The notes: generated by a model from the letters alone, not told the origin. 64,000 nt of DNA from Pseudomonas kuykendallii (GCF_900106975.1 NZ_FNNU01000008.1:1-64000); one strand, 5' to 3'. Counted from the first letter of the stretch, positions 48,442 through 58,745 are shown. A program made the numbers and translations.

Positions 48442-49272
48442 CTAGCCGGCAATGCCGATCCGCTGCGCCCATTCGCTCGGGCTTGCCCCGACCTTGCGAC
48501 GGAACGCCCGGGCCAGCGCGGACGGGCTTTCGTAACCCACTTCGTCGGCGATCAGGGCGATCGGGCGCCCTTCGCGCAGACGTTTCTGCGCCAGGCTGAC
48601 GCGCCAGCCGGCGAGGTAGTTCGCCGGCGTGCTGCCCACCACCTTGTGGAAACGTGCCGCGAAGCTGGCGCGCGACATGCTCGCGGCGCTGGCCAGCTCG
48701 GCGACCGACCAGGGCCGGGCAGGCTGGTCGTGCATCAGCGTCATCGCCCGCGCCAGGCGCAGGTCGGCGAGCCCGGCCATCATCCCGGTGGAGATCGCGC
48801 CATCGTTCATCAGTTGCCGGAACAGCTGGATCAGCATCAGCTCGATGAGTCGGTTGAGGATCGCGTCGCGTCCGCAATCCTCGCCGAACGCCTCGCGGAA
48901 CAGCCAGTCCAGGCTGCCGCTCAGCGTCGGCAGCTCGTCCAGCGGCAGCACGATATGGCTGGGCAGCGCCTGCGACAGCGGGTTGTCGACGCCACCGTCG
49001 AAGTTCAGCGTCGCGCAGACCAGCTCCGCATGGTCGGCCTCGCCCGCCACCAGCTGGTGCGCCTGCGGCCGCGCCAGCAACACCAGGCTGGGCCTGTCGA
49101 TGACGGTGGGCGGGCCGTTGCCCTCGCGAAAGCTGATTCTCCCCGAACGCAGCAGGTGGACGTAGCCGCGTTGCTCCTTGCCGGTGAAACCGCTGATACC
49201 GCAGAAGCCACCCAGGTGGAACGCCGAGGCGTGCAGGCTGAAGTGCTCCATGAGGGCGGAGAGTCGATCCAT
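48442..49272 (-). CDS. AraC-family regulator with cupin domain
   Basis: The 276-aa regulator has an N-terminal AraC-type cupin sensor (about 10-170) and a C-terminal double helix-turn-helix (about 178-273) with SLAQKRLREGRPIALIADEVGYESPSALARAF-type spacing. It diverges across 129 bp from the AhpD-like and glutaredoxin genes and probably activates them. Confidence 0.9.
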   Translation of the reverse strand: MDRLSALMEHFSLHASAFHLGGFCGISGFTGKEQRGYVHLLRSGRISFREGNGPPTVIDRPSLVLLARPQAHQLVAGEADHAELVCATLNFDGGVDNPLSQALPSHIVLPLDELPTLSGSLDWLFREAFGEDCGRDAILNRLIELMLIQLFRQLMNDGAISTGMMAGLADLRLARAMTLMHDQPARPWSVAELASAASMSRASFAARFHKVVGSTPANYLAGWRVSLAQKRLREGRPIALIADEVGYESPSALARAFRRKVGASPSEWAQRIGIAG

Positions 49273-49401
49273 GTCTGATTTTCTCGTTTAGACGATCAGT
49301 CGCATAACTTCGACGATTTGAATCCAAAAGGAAAGGTCTGCTGCCTACCATCGGTTCCAAGGGTTGTCGATCGGCGACCCGCCACCGACTGGAGAATCAT
49401 C

Positions 49402-49920
49402 ATGACCCGCATCGCCGCACTGCCCCTCGAACAAGCTCCCGCCGCTTCCCGCGCACAACTGGAAGCCCTGCAGAAGAGCCTCGGTTTCCTCCCCAACGCG
49501 TTCAAGACCCTGGCCCATTCGCCTGCGGCCCTGGGCGGCTATCTGGCATTGGCCGGCGCCATGGCGAAGAGCTCCCTCAGCGCCGCGGAGCGCGAAACCG
49601 TCGCCCTGGCCACATCGCAGGTCAACGGCTGCGAGTACTGCCTGGCCGCGCACACGCTGTTCGCCGGCAAGGCCGGGCTCGACGCCGAGGCCATCGGCGA
49701 AGCGCGGCAGGGCCGCCTGAGCGCGCTGGCGCTGTTCGCCCGGCAGGTGACCGAGAGTCGTGGCCAGGTCAGCGATGCGCAACTCGCCGCGGCACGCGCC
49801 GGTGGACTGAGCGATGCGAAGCTCGTGGAGCTGATCGCCCAGGTCACCTTGCTCACGCTGACCAACTACCTCAACAACGTCGCCGCCACCGACGTCGACT
49901 TTCCGCCCGTGAGCCTGTGA
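49402..49920 (+). CDS. AhpD-like/carboxymuconolactone decarboxylase family protein
   Basis: The 172-aa alkylhydroperoxidase-like protein carries the CEYCLAAH active-site motif (CxxC followed by His) near residues 76-83, as in AhpD-type thiol peroxidase or reductase proteins. ATG 49402 follows GGAG. The next gene encodes a glutaredoxin 26 bp downstream, suggesting a thiol-based detoxification pair. Confidence 0.88.
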   Translation: MTRIAALPLEQAPAASRAQLEALQKSLGFLPNAFKTLAHSPAALGGYLALAGAMAKSSLSAAERETVALATSQVNGCEYCLAAHTLFAGKAGLDAEAIGEARQGRLSALALFARQVTESRGQVSDAQLAAARAGGLSDAKLVELIAQVTLLTLTNYLNNVAATDVDFPPVSL

Positions 49921-49946
49921 GCACGGCAGACAGAGGAGCAAGCGCA

Positions 49947-50201
49947 ATGAAGCCGGTAACCCTCTACACCACGAGTCACTGCCCCTACTGCGTCAACGCC
50001 AAGTCGTTGCTGGCGCGCAAGGGCATCACCCCGAACGAGATCGACGTGGCGTCCTCGCCGCAGGCCCTGGCACAGATGATGGAGCGCACCCGGCGCCGGA
50101 CGGTGCCGCAGATCTACATCGGCGAGCTGCACGTCGGCGGTTTCGACGACCTGGCCGCGCTGGAGCGCCGCGGCGAGCTGGACGGGCTGCTGCAAGGCTA
50201 G
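49947..50201 (+). CDS. Glutaredoxin 3-like protein
   Basis: This is an 84-aa dithiol glutaredoxin with active site CPYC at 11-14, the cis-proline TVPQIYI near 52 and a GGFDDLAAL tail, the exact size of GrxC. It is likely a paralogue of the housekeeping copy. ATG 49947 follows AGAGGAG. It is co-transcribed with the AhpD-like gene and could supply its reducing power from glutathione. Confidence 0.9.
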   Translation: MKPVTLYTTSHCPYCVNAKSLLARKGITPNEIDVASSPQALAQMMERTRRRTVPQIYIGELHVGGFDDLAALERRGELDGLLQG

Positions 50202-50231
50202 TGTGAACGACCGGCGCGGCGCCGGGGCGCT

Positions 50232-50630
50232 TCAGGCGTCGCGCAGCAGGTCGTTGGCGTCGAGCAGGCGATAGGCGATCTCGGGGCGTTTTTCCAGCGC
50301 CCGGCGGATCGCCGAAGGGATCGACTGGCGGGTTTTGCGGCAGAGGCCGGGCAGGGGATCGATCTGGATCTGCAGGCCGCGCATGCTGCGGACTTCGTTG
50401 AAGCCGGGGCCGATCTCCAGGCGGATGCCGAGTTGCTCGTACATGCGCCGCTGCATGTGTTCGAGGTCGGGAAGGTCGGCGAGATTCTCCAGGCGTTCGA
50501 GCAGGCGCTTTTCCTCGCTGCGGGTTAGACCGAGGATGCGCAGGTCGGCGCCCGGGGTTTCATGCAGCCGTTCGCGCTCGCAGTTGCAGGCGCCGGGCGG
50601 GCAGGGTTGGCGGGTCAGCGGAGGCGTCAT
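50232..50630 (-). CDS. Hypothetical protein with N-terminal cysteine cluster
   Basis: The 132-aa protein has a cysteine cluster near its start (C10, C15 and C17 in CPPGACNCERE), then a helical region and a C-terminal half with no recognised domain (RLEIGPGFNEVRSM, IPSAIRRALEKRPEIAY). I do not recognise a family. The cysteines could bind metal. It is convergent with the glutaredoxin gene. Confidence 0.65.
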   Translation of the reverse strand: MTPPLTRQPCPPGACNCERERLHETPGADLRILGLTRSEEKRLLERLENLADLPDLEHMQRRMYEQLGIRLEIGPGFNEVRSMRGLQIQIDPLPGLCRKTRQSIPSAIRRALEKRPEIAYRLLDANDLLRDA

Positions 50631-50740
50631 GGGCTCCGATCATAGCCATCCGCAGTGGCGCTTGCCCACTGCTGAGCGACGGGTGCGCGGGGCCGAACGG
50701 TGGCGATTCGTTCGCACGGCGGCGTCAGCGGCACTTACGA

Positions 50741-50770
50741 AAAAAGGCGATCCGTCAGGATCGCCTTTTT
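50741..50770. terminator. Bidirectional terminator after betA
   Basis: AAAAAGGCGATCC and GGATCGCCTTTTT form a 13-bp stem around a 4-nt loop, 22 bp past the betA stop codon. The A and T runs on both sides allow use in either direction. Confidence 0.9.
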
Positions 50771-50792
50771 CGTTGCCTCTTCGGCGTTTCGA

Positions 50793-52478
50793 TCAGCCCA
50801 GCGCGCGGCGCGGGGGCTGGCGCAACGGCGCACCGTCGGCCTTGTAGTAGCGCGTTTCGCTGCGCGGCAGGGGTGTGACGCCGCGAATCCGGTCGGCGAT
50901 CTTCTCGGCGATCATGATGGTGGTGGCGTTGAGGTTGCCGGTGATGATCTGCGGCATGATCGAGGCGTCCACCACGCGCAGGCCCTGCACCCCGTGCACC
51001 CGGCCTTGGCCGTCCACCACCGCCATCGCGTCGCTGCCCATCTTGCAGGTGCAGGAGGGGTGGTAGGCGGTTTCCGCGTGTTCACGGACGAAGGCGTCCA
51101 GCTGTTCGTCGCTCTGCACCTCGACGCCGGGGCTGATCTCGCGGCCGCGGTACGGGTCGAGCGCCGGCTGCGCCATGATCTCGCGGGTGATGCGGATGGC
51201 GTCGCGGAACTCCTGCCAGTCCTGCTCGCTGGACATGTAGTTGAAGAGGATGCTCGGGTGCTCGTGCGGGTCCCTGGACTTCACTTGCACGCGGCCGCGG
51301 CTGGGCGAGCGCATCGAGCCGACGTGGGCCTGGAAGCCGTGCTCTTCCACCGCGTTGCTGCCGTTGTAATTGATCGCCACCGGCAGGAAGTGGTACTGGA
51401 TGTTCGGCCACTCGAACTCCTCGCGGCTGCGGATGAAGCCGCCGGCCTCGAACTGGTTGCTGGCGCCGATGCCGCTGCCGGCGAACAGCCACTGCGCGCC
51501 GATCGCCGGCTGGTTGTACCACTTGAGGGCCGGATACAGCGAAACCGGCAGGGTGCAGCTGTATTGCAGGTACATCTCCAGATGGTCCTGGAGGTTCTCG
51601 CCGACGCCCGGCAATGCGTGCACCAGCTCGATGCCAAGGCGTTGCAGCAGGTCGGCCGGGCCGACGCCGGAGCGCTGGAGGATCTGCGGCGAGGCGATGG
51701 CGCCGCCGCACAGCAGCACTTCGCGATTCGCTCGCACGCTGACCGCTTCCTTCAGGTGGCCCCTCTGGTAGCTAACGCCCACGGCGCGCGTGCCCTCGAA
51801 GAGGATGCGGTCGGTCATCGCGTGGGTGACGATGGTCAGGTTGGGGCGCGATTTGGCCTGGTCGAGGTAGCCGCGTGCGGTGCTGGCGCGGCGGCCGTTC
51901 GGCGTGACGGTGCGGTCCATCGGGCCGAAGCCTTCCTGCTGATAGCCGTTGAGGTCGTCGGTGCGCGGGTAACCGGCTTCCACGCCGGCCTGGATCATCG
52001 CCTCGAACAGCGGGTTGTTGCCCGCTTTCGGCGTGGTCACGCTGACCGGGCCGTCGCCGCCGTGGAAGTCGTTGGCGCCGGTGTCGCGGCTCTCCGCCTT
52101 GCGGAAATACGGCAGGCAGTCCTGGTAGGTCCAGTCTTCCAGGCCCGGTTCCTTCGCCCAGTTGTCGAAGTCCATCGCGTTGCCGCGGATGTAGCACATG
52201 CCGTTGATCAGCGACGACCCGCCCAGCCCCTTGCCACGGCCGCACTCCATGCGGCGGTTGTTCATGTGCGGCTCGGGATCGGTCAGGTAGGCCCAGTTGT
52301 AGCGGCGGCCCTGCAAGGGGAAGGCGAGGGCGGCGGGCATCTGCGTGCGGAAGTCCATCCGGTAGTCGGGACCGCCGGCTTCCAGCAGCAGCACGCTGAC
52401 GTCGCGGTCTTCGCTCAGGCGCGCGGCGAGGACGTTACCGGCCGAGCCGGCGCCGATAATGATGTAGTCGTACTGCAT
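50793..52478 (-). CDS. betA: Choline dehydrogenase
   Basis: This GMC-family FAD enzyme oxidises choline to betaine aldehyde at the inner membrane. The 561-aa protein has the FAD-binding [17 protein letters not shown] at its start, the GMC signature [11 protein letters not shown] near 83, and [10 protein letters not shown] with the catalytic His near 466. Length and order (betI, betB, betA) match Pseudomonas. The gene lies 54 bp after betB and ends at the terminator at 50741. Confidence 0.97.
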   Translation of the reverse strand: MQYDYIIIGAGSAGNVLAARLSEDRDVSVLLLEAGGPDYRMDFRTQMPAALAFPLQGRRYNWAYLTDPEPHMNNRRMECGRGKGLGGSSLINGMCYIRGNAMDFDNWAKEPGLEDWTYQDCLPYFRKAESRDTGANDFHGGDGPVSVTTPKAGNNPLFEAMIQAGVEAGYPRTDDLNGYQQEGFGPMDRTVTPNGRRASTARGYLDQAKSRPNLTIVTHAMTDRILFEGTRAVGVSYQRGHLKEAVSVRANREVLLCGGAIASPQILQRSGVGPADLLQRLGIELVHALPGVGENLQDHLEMYLQYSCTLPVSLYPALKWYNQPAIGAQWLFAGSGIGASNQFEAGGFIRSREEFEWPNIQYHFLPVAINYNGSNAVEEHGFQAHVGSMRSPSRGRVQVKSRDPHEHPSILFNYMSSEQDWQEFRDAIRITREIMAQPALDPYRGREISPGVEVQSDEQLDAFVREHAETAYHPSCTCKMGSDAMAVVDGQGRVHGVQGLRVVDASIMPQIITGNLNATTIMIAEKIADRIRGVTPLPRSETRYYKADGAPLRQPPRRALG

Positions 52479-52532
52479 GAAACCTCCTTTCGCATTGTTC
52501 GGGTCGGTTGGCCCCGCAGGGCCGGCAGGCGT

Positions 52533-54005
52533 TCAGAACACCGAGGCGAAATCGCCCAGCTCGACCTGCACCGATTTGATCTGCGTGTAGTGTTCCAGGG
52601 TGGCGACGCCGTTCTCGCGGCCGACGCCGGAGTGCTTGTAGCCGCCCACCGGCATTTCCGGCGCGGATTCGCCCCAGGTGTTGATCCAGCAGATGCCGGC
52701 CTGCAGGCGGTGGATCACCCGGTGCGCGCGGGCGAGGTCGCGGGTTACCAGGCCGGCGGCGAGGCCGTAGTCGGTGTCGTTGGCGCGGCGGATGACCTCC
52801 TCTTCGCTGTCGTAGGTGAGGATGCTCATCACCGGGCCGAAGATTTCCTCGCGGACGATCTGCATGTCGTCCGTGCAGTCGCTGAACACCGTGGGTGCGA
52901 CGAACGCGCCTTTGCCCAGCTCGCCTTCCGTCACGCGCCCGCCGCCGATCAGCAGGCGCGCGCCTTCGCGCTTGCCGCTCTCGATGTAGCGCAGCACCGA
53001 CTCCATGTGCGCGAAGCTCACCAGCGGGCCGAAGTTGACGCGCGCATCCAGCGGGTCGCCGAGGCGGATGCGCTTCACCCGTTCCACTACCTTGGCCTCG
53101 AACGCCGCCTGCAGCGCGCGCGGTACGAAGACCCGCGTGCCGTTGGTGCAGACCTGCCCGGAGCTGTAAAAGTTGGCCATCAGCGCGATGTCGGCGGCGC
53201 GGTCGAGGTCGGCATCCTCGAAGACGATCAGCGGGGACTTGCCGCCCAGCTCCATGGTCACTTCCTTGAGCGTCGAGGCCGAGGCGCTGGCCATCACCTT
53301 CTTGCCGGTGGCGACGCCGCCGGTGAAGGAGACCTTGGCGATGCCTGGATGCTCGGCGAGCGCCTGGCCGACCTCGGCGCCGCTGCCGGTGAGCACGTTG
53401 AACACGCCATCCGGCAGGCCCGCCTCGGTGTAGATCTCGGCCAGCTTGAGCGCCGTCAGCGAGGTGACTTCGCTGGGCTTGAAGATCATCGCGTTGCCGG
53501 CCGCCAGGGCCGGCGCGGATTTCCACAGGGCGATCTGGATCGGGTAGTTCCAGGCGCCGATCCCGGCGACCACGCCCAGCGGCTCGCGGCGGGTGTAGAC
53601 GAAGGAGCCCTCGCGCAGCGGAACCTGCAGGCCCTCGAGGGCCGGGATCAGCCCTGCGTAGTACTCCAGCACGTCGGCGCCGGTGACGATGTCCACCGCG
53701 GTGGTTTCCGACAGCGCCTTGCCGGTGTCGAGGGTTTCCAGTTCGGCCAGCGCGTCGTTGCGCTCGCGCAGCAGGTCGACGGCGCGACGCAGGATGCGCG
53801 AGCGCTGCATCGCGGTCATGGCCGCCCAGACCTTCTGCCCGCTCTGCGCGGCCTCGACCGCGCGGTCGACGTCGGCGCGCGTCGCCGCCTGCAGTTCGGC
53901 CATCACCTCGCCGTTGGCCGGGTTGATGGCCTCGAAGGTTTCGCTACCGCTGCTGCTCTGATAGCGGCCGTCGATGTGGAGTTGTTGCACGCCAAAGCGG
54001 GACAT
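52533..54005 (-). CDS. betB: Betaine aldehyde dehydrogenase
   Basis: BetB oxidises betaine aldehyde to glycine betaine with NAD(P). The 490-aa protein equals the P. aeruginosa enzyme in length. The catalytic Cys lies in GQVCTNGTR near 286 and the catalytic Glu in MELGGKS near 252. ATG 54005 opens [13 protein letters not shown] after AGGAG; the frame extends upstream through the repeat region without a credible start. Confidence 0.97.
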   Translation of the reverse strand: MSRFGVQQLHIDGRYQSSSGSETFEAINPANGEVMAELQAATRADVDRAVEAAQSGQKVWAAMTAMQRSRILRRAVDLLRERNDALAELETLDTGKALSETTAVDIVTGADVLEYYAGLIPALEGLQVPLREGSFVYTRREPLGVVAGIGAWNYPIQIALWKSAPALAAGNAMIFKPSEVTSLTALKLAEIYTEAGLPDGVFNVLTGSGAEVGQALAEHPGIAKVSFTGGVATGKKVMASASASTLKEVTMELGGKSPLIVFEDADLDRAADIALMANFYSSGQVCTNGTRVFVPRALQAAFEAKVVERVKRIRLGDPLDARVNFGPLVSFAHMESVLRYIESGKREGARLLIGGGRVTEGELGKGAFVAPTVFSDCTDDMQIVREEIFGPVMSILTYDSEEEVIRRANDTDYGLAAGLVTRDLARAHRVIHRLQAGICWINTWGESAPEMPVGGYKHSGVGRENGVATLEHYTQIKSVQVELGDFASVF

Positions 54006-54076
54006 GAAGGCTCCTCTCGTGGGTGGATTGCCGGTCGCAGGGTGCGCTGCGCGCCGCAGCGAATGCGGCGTTGCCC

Positions 54077-54179
54077 GGCGGTGCGCGTGGCGCACCCTAC
54101 GGTTTCGGTGTCGCGGTAGGGTGCGCCGTGCGCACCTGGGAATGCGCAGTTGTTGGCGGTGCGCATGGCGCACCCTACG
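54077..54179. repeat. Three copies of a GGTGCGC/GCGCACC palindromic repeat
   Basis: Copies at 54077-54101 and 54155-54179 read GGCGGTGCGC, two or three bases, GGCGCACCCTACG, and an inverted copy reads GTAGGGTGCGCCGTGCGCACC (54116-54136). The CCCTAC end is shared with the repeats near 12.5 kb. They fill the betI-betB gap, and the last copy contains the betI stop codon. Confidence 0.7.
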
Positions 54180-54753
54180 ATTGCGAGGCGATGTAGCGAT
54201 CGACTATCAGCAGAGCCTGCGACAGGTCGAAGGGTTCACCGCTGAGTACGCTGCGCAGCCACAACCCGTCGATCAGGCCGGCCAGGCCCTGCGCCGCCAG
54301 GCGCGCCTCGTCGCGCGGCAGGAAGCGGCGGAACTCGTAGCAGAGGTTCGAGTACAGCCGGCGGCTGTTCACCTGCTGCAGCCGGTACAGCTGCGGGTGA
54401 TGCATGCTGCTGGCCCAGAACGCCAGCCAGGTCTTCATCGCCGCGGCGTTGGTCTGGCTGTCGTCGAAGTTGGCCAGCGCGATCGCCCGCAGGCGGGCCT
54501 GGGGCGAGCGCTCGGCGAGGGCGTCGAGACGGGTGCGCACGGCGCTGCCCAGATGCGTCAGCAGGTAGCGCATGGTCGCTTCGAGCAGGCCATTCTTGTC
54601 GCTGAAGTAGTGGCTGATGATGCCGTTGGACACGCCGGCGCGGCGCGCGATCTGCGAGATCGACGCCTCGTGCATGCCCACTTCGTTGACGGCAGCGAGC
54701 GTCGCTTCGATCAGCTGCTGCCGGCGTATCGGCTGCATTCCCACTTTCGGCAT
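54175..54753 (-). CDS. betI: Choline-responsive TetR-family repressor
   Basis: BetI represses the bet genes in the absence of choline. The 192-aa protein begins [18 protein letters not shown] and has the helix-turn-helix [19 protein letters not shown] near 32-50, typical of BetI. It is the first gene of betI-betB-betA. The C terminus is a few residues short of the usual 197 aa, and the stop codon falls in an intergenic repeat. Confidence 0.94.
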   Translation of the reverse strand: MPKVGMQPIRRQQLIEATLAAVNEVGMHEASISQIARRAGVSNGIISHYFSDKNGLLEATMRYLLTHLGSAVRTRLDALAERSPQARLRAIALANFDDSQTNAAAMKTWLAFWASSMHHPQLYRLQQVNSRRLYSNLCYEFRRFLPRDEARLAAQGLAGLIDGLWLRSVLSGEPFDLSQALLIVDRYIASQS

Positions 54754-54844
54754 GTGCGTCTCCTGGCGCGGCGTTTCGGGTGGCCGGGCGTGTTCTGCGG
54801 ACGCGGCGGCCGATGGCATCACCCCTTCAATCTAATCGTTTTTA

Positions 54845-54858
54845 ATTGAACGTTCAAT
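54845..54858. promoter_or_regulatory. BetI operator
   Basis: ATTGAACGTTCAAT is a perfect 14-bp palindrome in the 335-bp gap between divergent betI and betT (54754-55088). It resembles the known BetI operator core (TTGAACGTyCAAT). Flanking TTTTTA and AATAAAAA stretches probably hold the divergent promoters. The rest of the gap shows no gene. Confidence 0.85.
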
Positions 54859-55088
54859 CAATAAAAAGTATATTTCACCTCCGCCGCAGCGCCGATCCGC
54901 GCGACGTCCTGCTCGCCGCCGCCTGCTTCGCGCCTGAACGAAGCGGCCGACGAGGCGTCTATCTTCCGGGCTCAACAGCCCGGTAATCGCGGCTCCGGTC
55001 CCTCTCCACAGGTGCCGGAGGCCACCGGCGGGCCACGCCGGACACGGATCGCGCTGCGACTCATCCAAGGGACCTTCCAGGGGAAAAC

Positions 55089-57113
55089 ATGCCTTCGACC
55101 GACCTCCAGAAACCCAGAGATTCGCTGAACAAGGTGGTCTTCTTCACCGCCGCGGGGCTGATCCTCGCCTTCACGCTGATGACCGTGTTCTTCACCGAAG
55201 TGTCGGGGCGAACCATCAGCGCGGTGCTGAGCTGGGTATCCTCGACCTTCGGCTGGTACTACCTGCTGGCGGCCACGCTCTACATCGTCTTCGTGCTCTT
55301 CGTGGCGAGCTCGCGCTTCGGCGCCATCAAGCTCGGCCCGGAGCAGTCCAAGCCCGAATTCAGCCTGCTCAGCTGGTCGGCGATGCTGTTCGCCGCCGGT
55401 ATCGGCATCGACCTGATGTTCTTCTCGGTGGCCGAGCCGGTGACCCAGTACATGCTGCCGCCCGAGGGCGAGGGGCAGACGGTGGAGGCGGCGCGCCAGG
55501 CGATGGTCTGGACGCTGTTCCACTACGGCCTGACGGGCTGGTCGATGTACGCGCTGATGGGCATCGCGCTGGGCTACTTCAGCTACCGCTACAACCTGCC
55601 GCTGACCATCCGCTCCTCGCTGTACCCGATCTTCGGCAAGCGCATCGACGGGCCGATCGGCCACAGCGTCGACATCGCCGCGGTGGTCGGCACCATCTTC
55701 GGCATCGCCACCACCCTGGGCATCGGCGTGGTGCAGTTGAACTACGGGCTGAAGGTGCTCTTCGACCTGCCGGAAAACCTCACGGTGCAGGGTGCGCTGA
55801 TCCTGCTGTCGGTGGTGATGGCGACGATCTCGGTCACCTCCGGGGTGAACAAGGGCATTCGTTTCCTTTCCGAACTCAACGTGCTGCTGGCACTGGGGCT
55901 GCTGCTGTTCCTGCTGTTCTTCGGCCACACCGAGTTCCTGCTCAACGCGCTGGTGCTGAACATCGGCGACTACGTCAACCGCTTCCTCGGCATGACGCTG
56001 AACAGCTTCGCCTTCGACCGGCCGACCGAGTGGATGAACAGCTGGACGCTGTTCTTCTGGGCCTGGTGGGTGGCCTGGGCGCCCTTCGTCGGGTTGTTCC
56101 TGGCGCGCATCTCGCGCGGCCGGACGATTCGCCAGTTCGTCCTCGGCACGCTGGTCATCCCGTTCGTGTTCACCCTGCTGTGGCTGTCGATCTTCGGCAA
56201 CAGCGCGCTGTACCAGATCCTCCACGGCAACCTCGACTTCGCCAACGAGGTCATCGCCCACCCGGAGCGCGGCGTCTACAGCCTGCTGGCGCAGTATCCG
56301 GGCTTCACCCTCAGCGCCTCGGTGGCGACCATCACCGGGCTGCTGTTCTACGTGACCTCGGCGGATTCCGGCTCGCTGGTGCTGGGCAACTTCACCTCGC
56401 GGCTCGCCGACATCAACAGCGACGCGCCTAACTGGCTGCGCATCTTCTGGTCGGTGACCATCGGCCTGCTGACTCTGGGCATGCTGATGACCGACGGCAT
56501 CACCGCGCTGCAGAACACCACGGTGATCATGGGCCTGCCGTTCAGCTTCGTGATGTTCTTCGTGATGGCCGGGCTGTACAAATCGCTGCGCCTGGAGGAC
56601 TACCGCAAGGCCAGCAACCTGCAGCCGCTCGCCAGCATGTCGGTGGACGCCTCGCTGAACTGGAAGCAGCGCCTGTCACGGGTGATGCATTTCCCCGGCA
56701 CCTCGCACACGCAGAAGATGCTCGACAGCGTCTGCCGCCCGGCGATGCAGGAAGTGGCGCAGGAGCTGGAACTGCGCGGCGCCAAGGTGCAGTTCTCCGA
56801 ACATCCGCCGACCGGCGACGAGAAACTCAGCCACCTGGAGCTGCTGGTGCTGCTGGGCGACGAGCAGAACTTCGTCTACCAGATCTGGCCGCAGGAATAC
56901 GTGGTACCGGGCTTCACCTACCGTGCCCGCGCCGGCAAGTCGCATTACTACCGCCTGGAGACCTTCCTGCGCGAAGGCACGCAGGGCAACGACCTGATGG
57001 ACTACAGCAAGAACCAGGTGATCAACGACATCCTCGACCACTACGAGCGCCACCTGAACTTCCTGCACATCTACCGGGAGGCGCCAGGCAATGCGCTGAC
57101 CTTCCCGGAGTGA
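55089..57113 (+). CDS. betT: Choline transporter, BCCT family
   Basis: This 674-aa sodium- or proton-coupled choline importer has 12 helices over about residues 15-500, the BCCT glycine-rich segment AAGIGIDLMFFSVAEP near 100, and the tryptophan-rich WTLFFWAWWVAWAPFVGLF near 320. A cytoplasmic tail of about 170 residues is the type linked to osmotic control in BetT proteins. It diverges from betI across a shared operator. Confidence 0.95.
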   Translation: MPSTDLQKPRDSLNKVVFFTAAGLILAFTLMTVFFTEVSGRTISAVLSWVSSTFGWYYLLAATLYIVFVLFVASSRFGAIKLGPEQSKPEFSLLSWSAMLFAAGIGIDLMFFSVAEPVTQYMLPPEGEGQTVEAARQAMVWTLFHYGLTGWSMYALMGIALGYFSYRYNLPLTIRSSLYPIFGKRIDGPIGHSVDIAAVVGTIFGIATTLGIGVVQLNYGLKVLFDLPENLTVQGALILLSVVMATISVTSGVNKGIRFLSELNVLLALGLLLFLLFFGHTEFLLNALVLNIGDYVNRFLGMTLNSFAFDRPTEWMNSWTLFFWAWWVAWAPFVGLFLARISRGRTIRQFVLGTLVIPFVFTLLWLSIFGNSALYQILHGNLDFANEVIAHPERGVYSLLAQYPGFTLSASVATITGLLFYVTSADSGSLVLGNFTSRLADINSDAPNWLRIFWSVTIGLLTLGMLMTDGITALQNTTVIMGLPFSFVMFFVMAGLYKSLRLEDYRKASNLQPLASMSVDASLNWKQRLSRVMHFPGTSHTQKMLDSVCRPAMQEVAQELELRGAKVQFSEHPPTGDEKLSHLELLVLLGDEQNFVYQIWPQEYVVPGFTYRARAGKSHYYRLETFLREGTQGNDLMDYSKNQVINDILDHYERHLNFLHIYREAPGNALTFPE

Positions 57114-57177
57114 AGGCGGGCCGTGGCCTGCGAGTCCGTTCAGGGCCCCGCAGGCCTCGGCACTGGAAGCCGGCGGC

Positions 57178-57771
57178 TCACAACCAGATGGGCACGATCG
57201 AGGCGACCAGCAGCGCGCCCAGGGACATGTTGAGGATACGCCACTGCGCCTCGGTCTTCAGGGCGCGCGCCAGGACCACGCCGGCCACGCACCAGATCGC
57301 CAGCGAGATCAGCGAAAACACCGCGAACACCAGGCCGAGCAGCAACGCCAGCGTCTCCGGGCCGCGGGTCAGCGCGGCGAACGAGGCGGCGGCGCTGAGG
57401 GTCATCGCCCAGGCCTTGAGGTTCTGCCAGAGCAGCCATACGCCGGTGAGGAATCGCGACGGTTTCTCCGTGGCGGCGGCCGTGCCGGGCGCCCCGCGAC
57501 GGGCGATCTGCAGCGCCAGCCAGAGCAGATAGGCCGTGCCCACCAGCTTCATCGCCAGTTGCAGCGACGGCAGCGCCAGGATCAGCCCGCCCAGGCCCGC
57601 CGCGGCGGCAGCGGCCATGCTCGCCAGGCCGAACGAGATGCCCGACAACAGCGGAAACGAGCGCCACCAGCCGAAGTTGGCGCCCGAAGCCGTGGCCAGG
57701 GTGGTCGCCCCGCCCGGGCTGATGGTGGAGACCAGGGCGAACAGGAGCAGCGGAAGCAGCGCGTCGAGCAT
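57178..57771 (-). CDS. LysE/RhtB-family amino acid exporter
   Basis: The 197-aa inner-membrane protein has five or six helices and the family start LLLFALVSTISPGGATTLATASGANFGW. Such proteins export amino acids or their derivatives. It diverges from a LysR gene across 91 bp, the classic LysE/LysG layout. The substrate is unknown. Confidence 0.9.
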   Translation of the reverse strand: MLDALLPLLLFALVSTISPGGATTLATASGANFGWWRSFPLLSGISFGLASMAAAAAAGLGGLILALPSLQLAMKLVGTAYLLWLALQIARRGAPGTAAATEKPSRFLTGVWLLWQNLKAWAMTLSAAASFAALTRGPETLALLLGLVFAVFSLISLAIWCVAGVVLARALKTEAQWRILNMSLGALLVASIVPIWL

Positions 57772-57862
57772 GATCGAATATCCATGAGAGGGCTCGACTT
57801 GATAGCGAATCGCCCTCTAGCATGGAAACTAATATTCGTAATCCGCTGGATTAGAGACCCTA

Positions 57863-58729
57863 ATGGCAAAGGCAGTGCGTACGCTCGATCTGGTGCTGTT
57901 GCGAACCTTCGTCGTGGTGGCTGACCAGCGCAGCATGACGGCCGCCGCCAACGCGCTGCACCTCACCCAGGGTGCGGTCAGCCAGCAGGTGAGGAAGCTC
58001 GAGGACATGCTCGGCGGCCCGCTGCTGGTTCGCCAGCGCGGCGGTATCCAGCTCGCGCCCCTGGGCGAGCGGCTGATCGCCAGGGCCCGGCAGATCCTCG
58101 CGCTGAACGATCAGCTCTGGGCGGACCTGCAAGGCGATGCGGTGCAGGGCAGCGTGCGTCTCGGCGCGCCTTACGACCTCGCCGGAGCCTGGATAGCGCC
58201 GGCGATCAAGTCGTTCATGGAGGCCTATCCGCAGGTCGAGTTGTCGCTCACCTGTGGCTCCTCCACGGAGCTGAAGAGCGCCATCGCCAGCGGCTCGCTG
58301 GACCTGGCCGTCGTCGAGGAGAGCGTCGAGGCAGCCAGCGGCGAATGCCTGTCCCTCGAACGCCTGGTCTGGGCCGGCGCGAAGGGTGGTTCTGCGTACC
58401 TGAGAACCCCGCTGCCGGTGTCCATGGTGGCCGAGACCTGTGCCTTCCGCGCGCCGGTGATCGCGGCGTTGCAGGAGCAGGACCGGCCATGGAGGACGCT
58501 GTTCGAGAACGGCAACCTCGAGGCGACGGTGGCGATGGTCAGCAGCGACCTGGCGGTGTCGGTGTGGCTGCAATCCACCGTGCCGGCCGCCCTGGACATC
58601 CTTCCCGCCGAGGCGCTGTTGCCCGAGCTTCCGCCGGTCGCCATCTCGCTGCAGCGCTCCAAGGGCAGTGCCAGCGCGGCGTCGAACGAACTGGTTCGTC
58701 ACCTGCGCCTGCACCTCGCGTGCCCCTGA
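57863..58729 (+). CDS. LysR-family transcriptional regulator
   Basis: The 288-aa regulator has the LysR winged helix (RSMTAAANALHLTQGAVSQQVRKLE, about 23-47) and a compact effector domain. It diverges from the LysE-family exporter and probably activates it with the exported substrate as inducer. Confidence 0.92.
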   Translation: MAKAVRTLDLVLLRTFVVVADQRSMTAAANALHLTQGAVSQQVRKLEDMLGGPLLVRQRGGIQLAPLGERLIARARQILALNDQLWADLQGDAVQGSVRLGAPYDLAGAWIAPAIKSFMEAYPQVELSLTCGSSTELKSAIASGSLDLAVVEESVEAASGECLSLERLVWAGAKGGSAYLRTPLPVSMVAETCAFRAPVIAALQEQDRPWRTLFENGNLEATVAMVSSDLAVSVWLQSTVPAALDILPAEALLPELPPVAISLQRSKGSASAASNELVRHLRLHLACP

Positions 58730-58745
58730 CCGGGCCGCGCCGGCT

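Noticed and set aside
50700-54119. A very long open frame (over 1100 codons) on the plus strand across betA and betB
   Set aside because: It is antisense to two certain genes, has low-complexity Val/Ala/Arg/His-rich composition, and arises from high GC content in the wobble positions.
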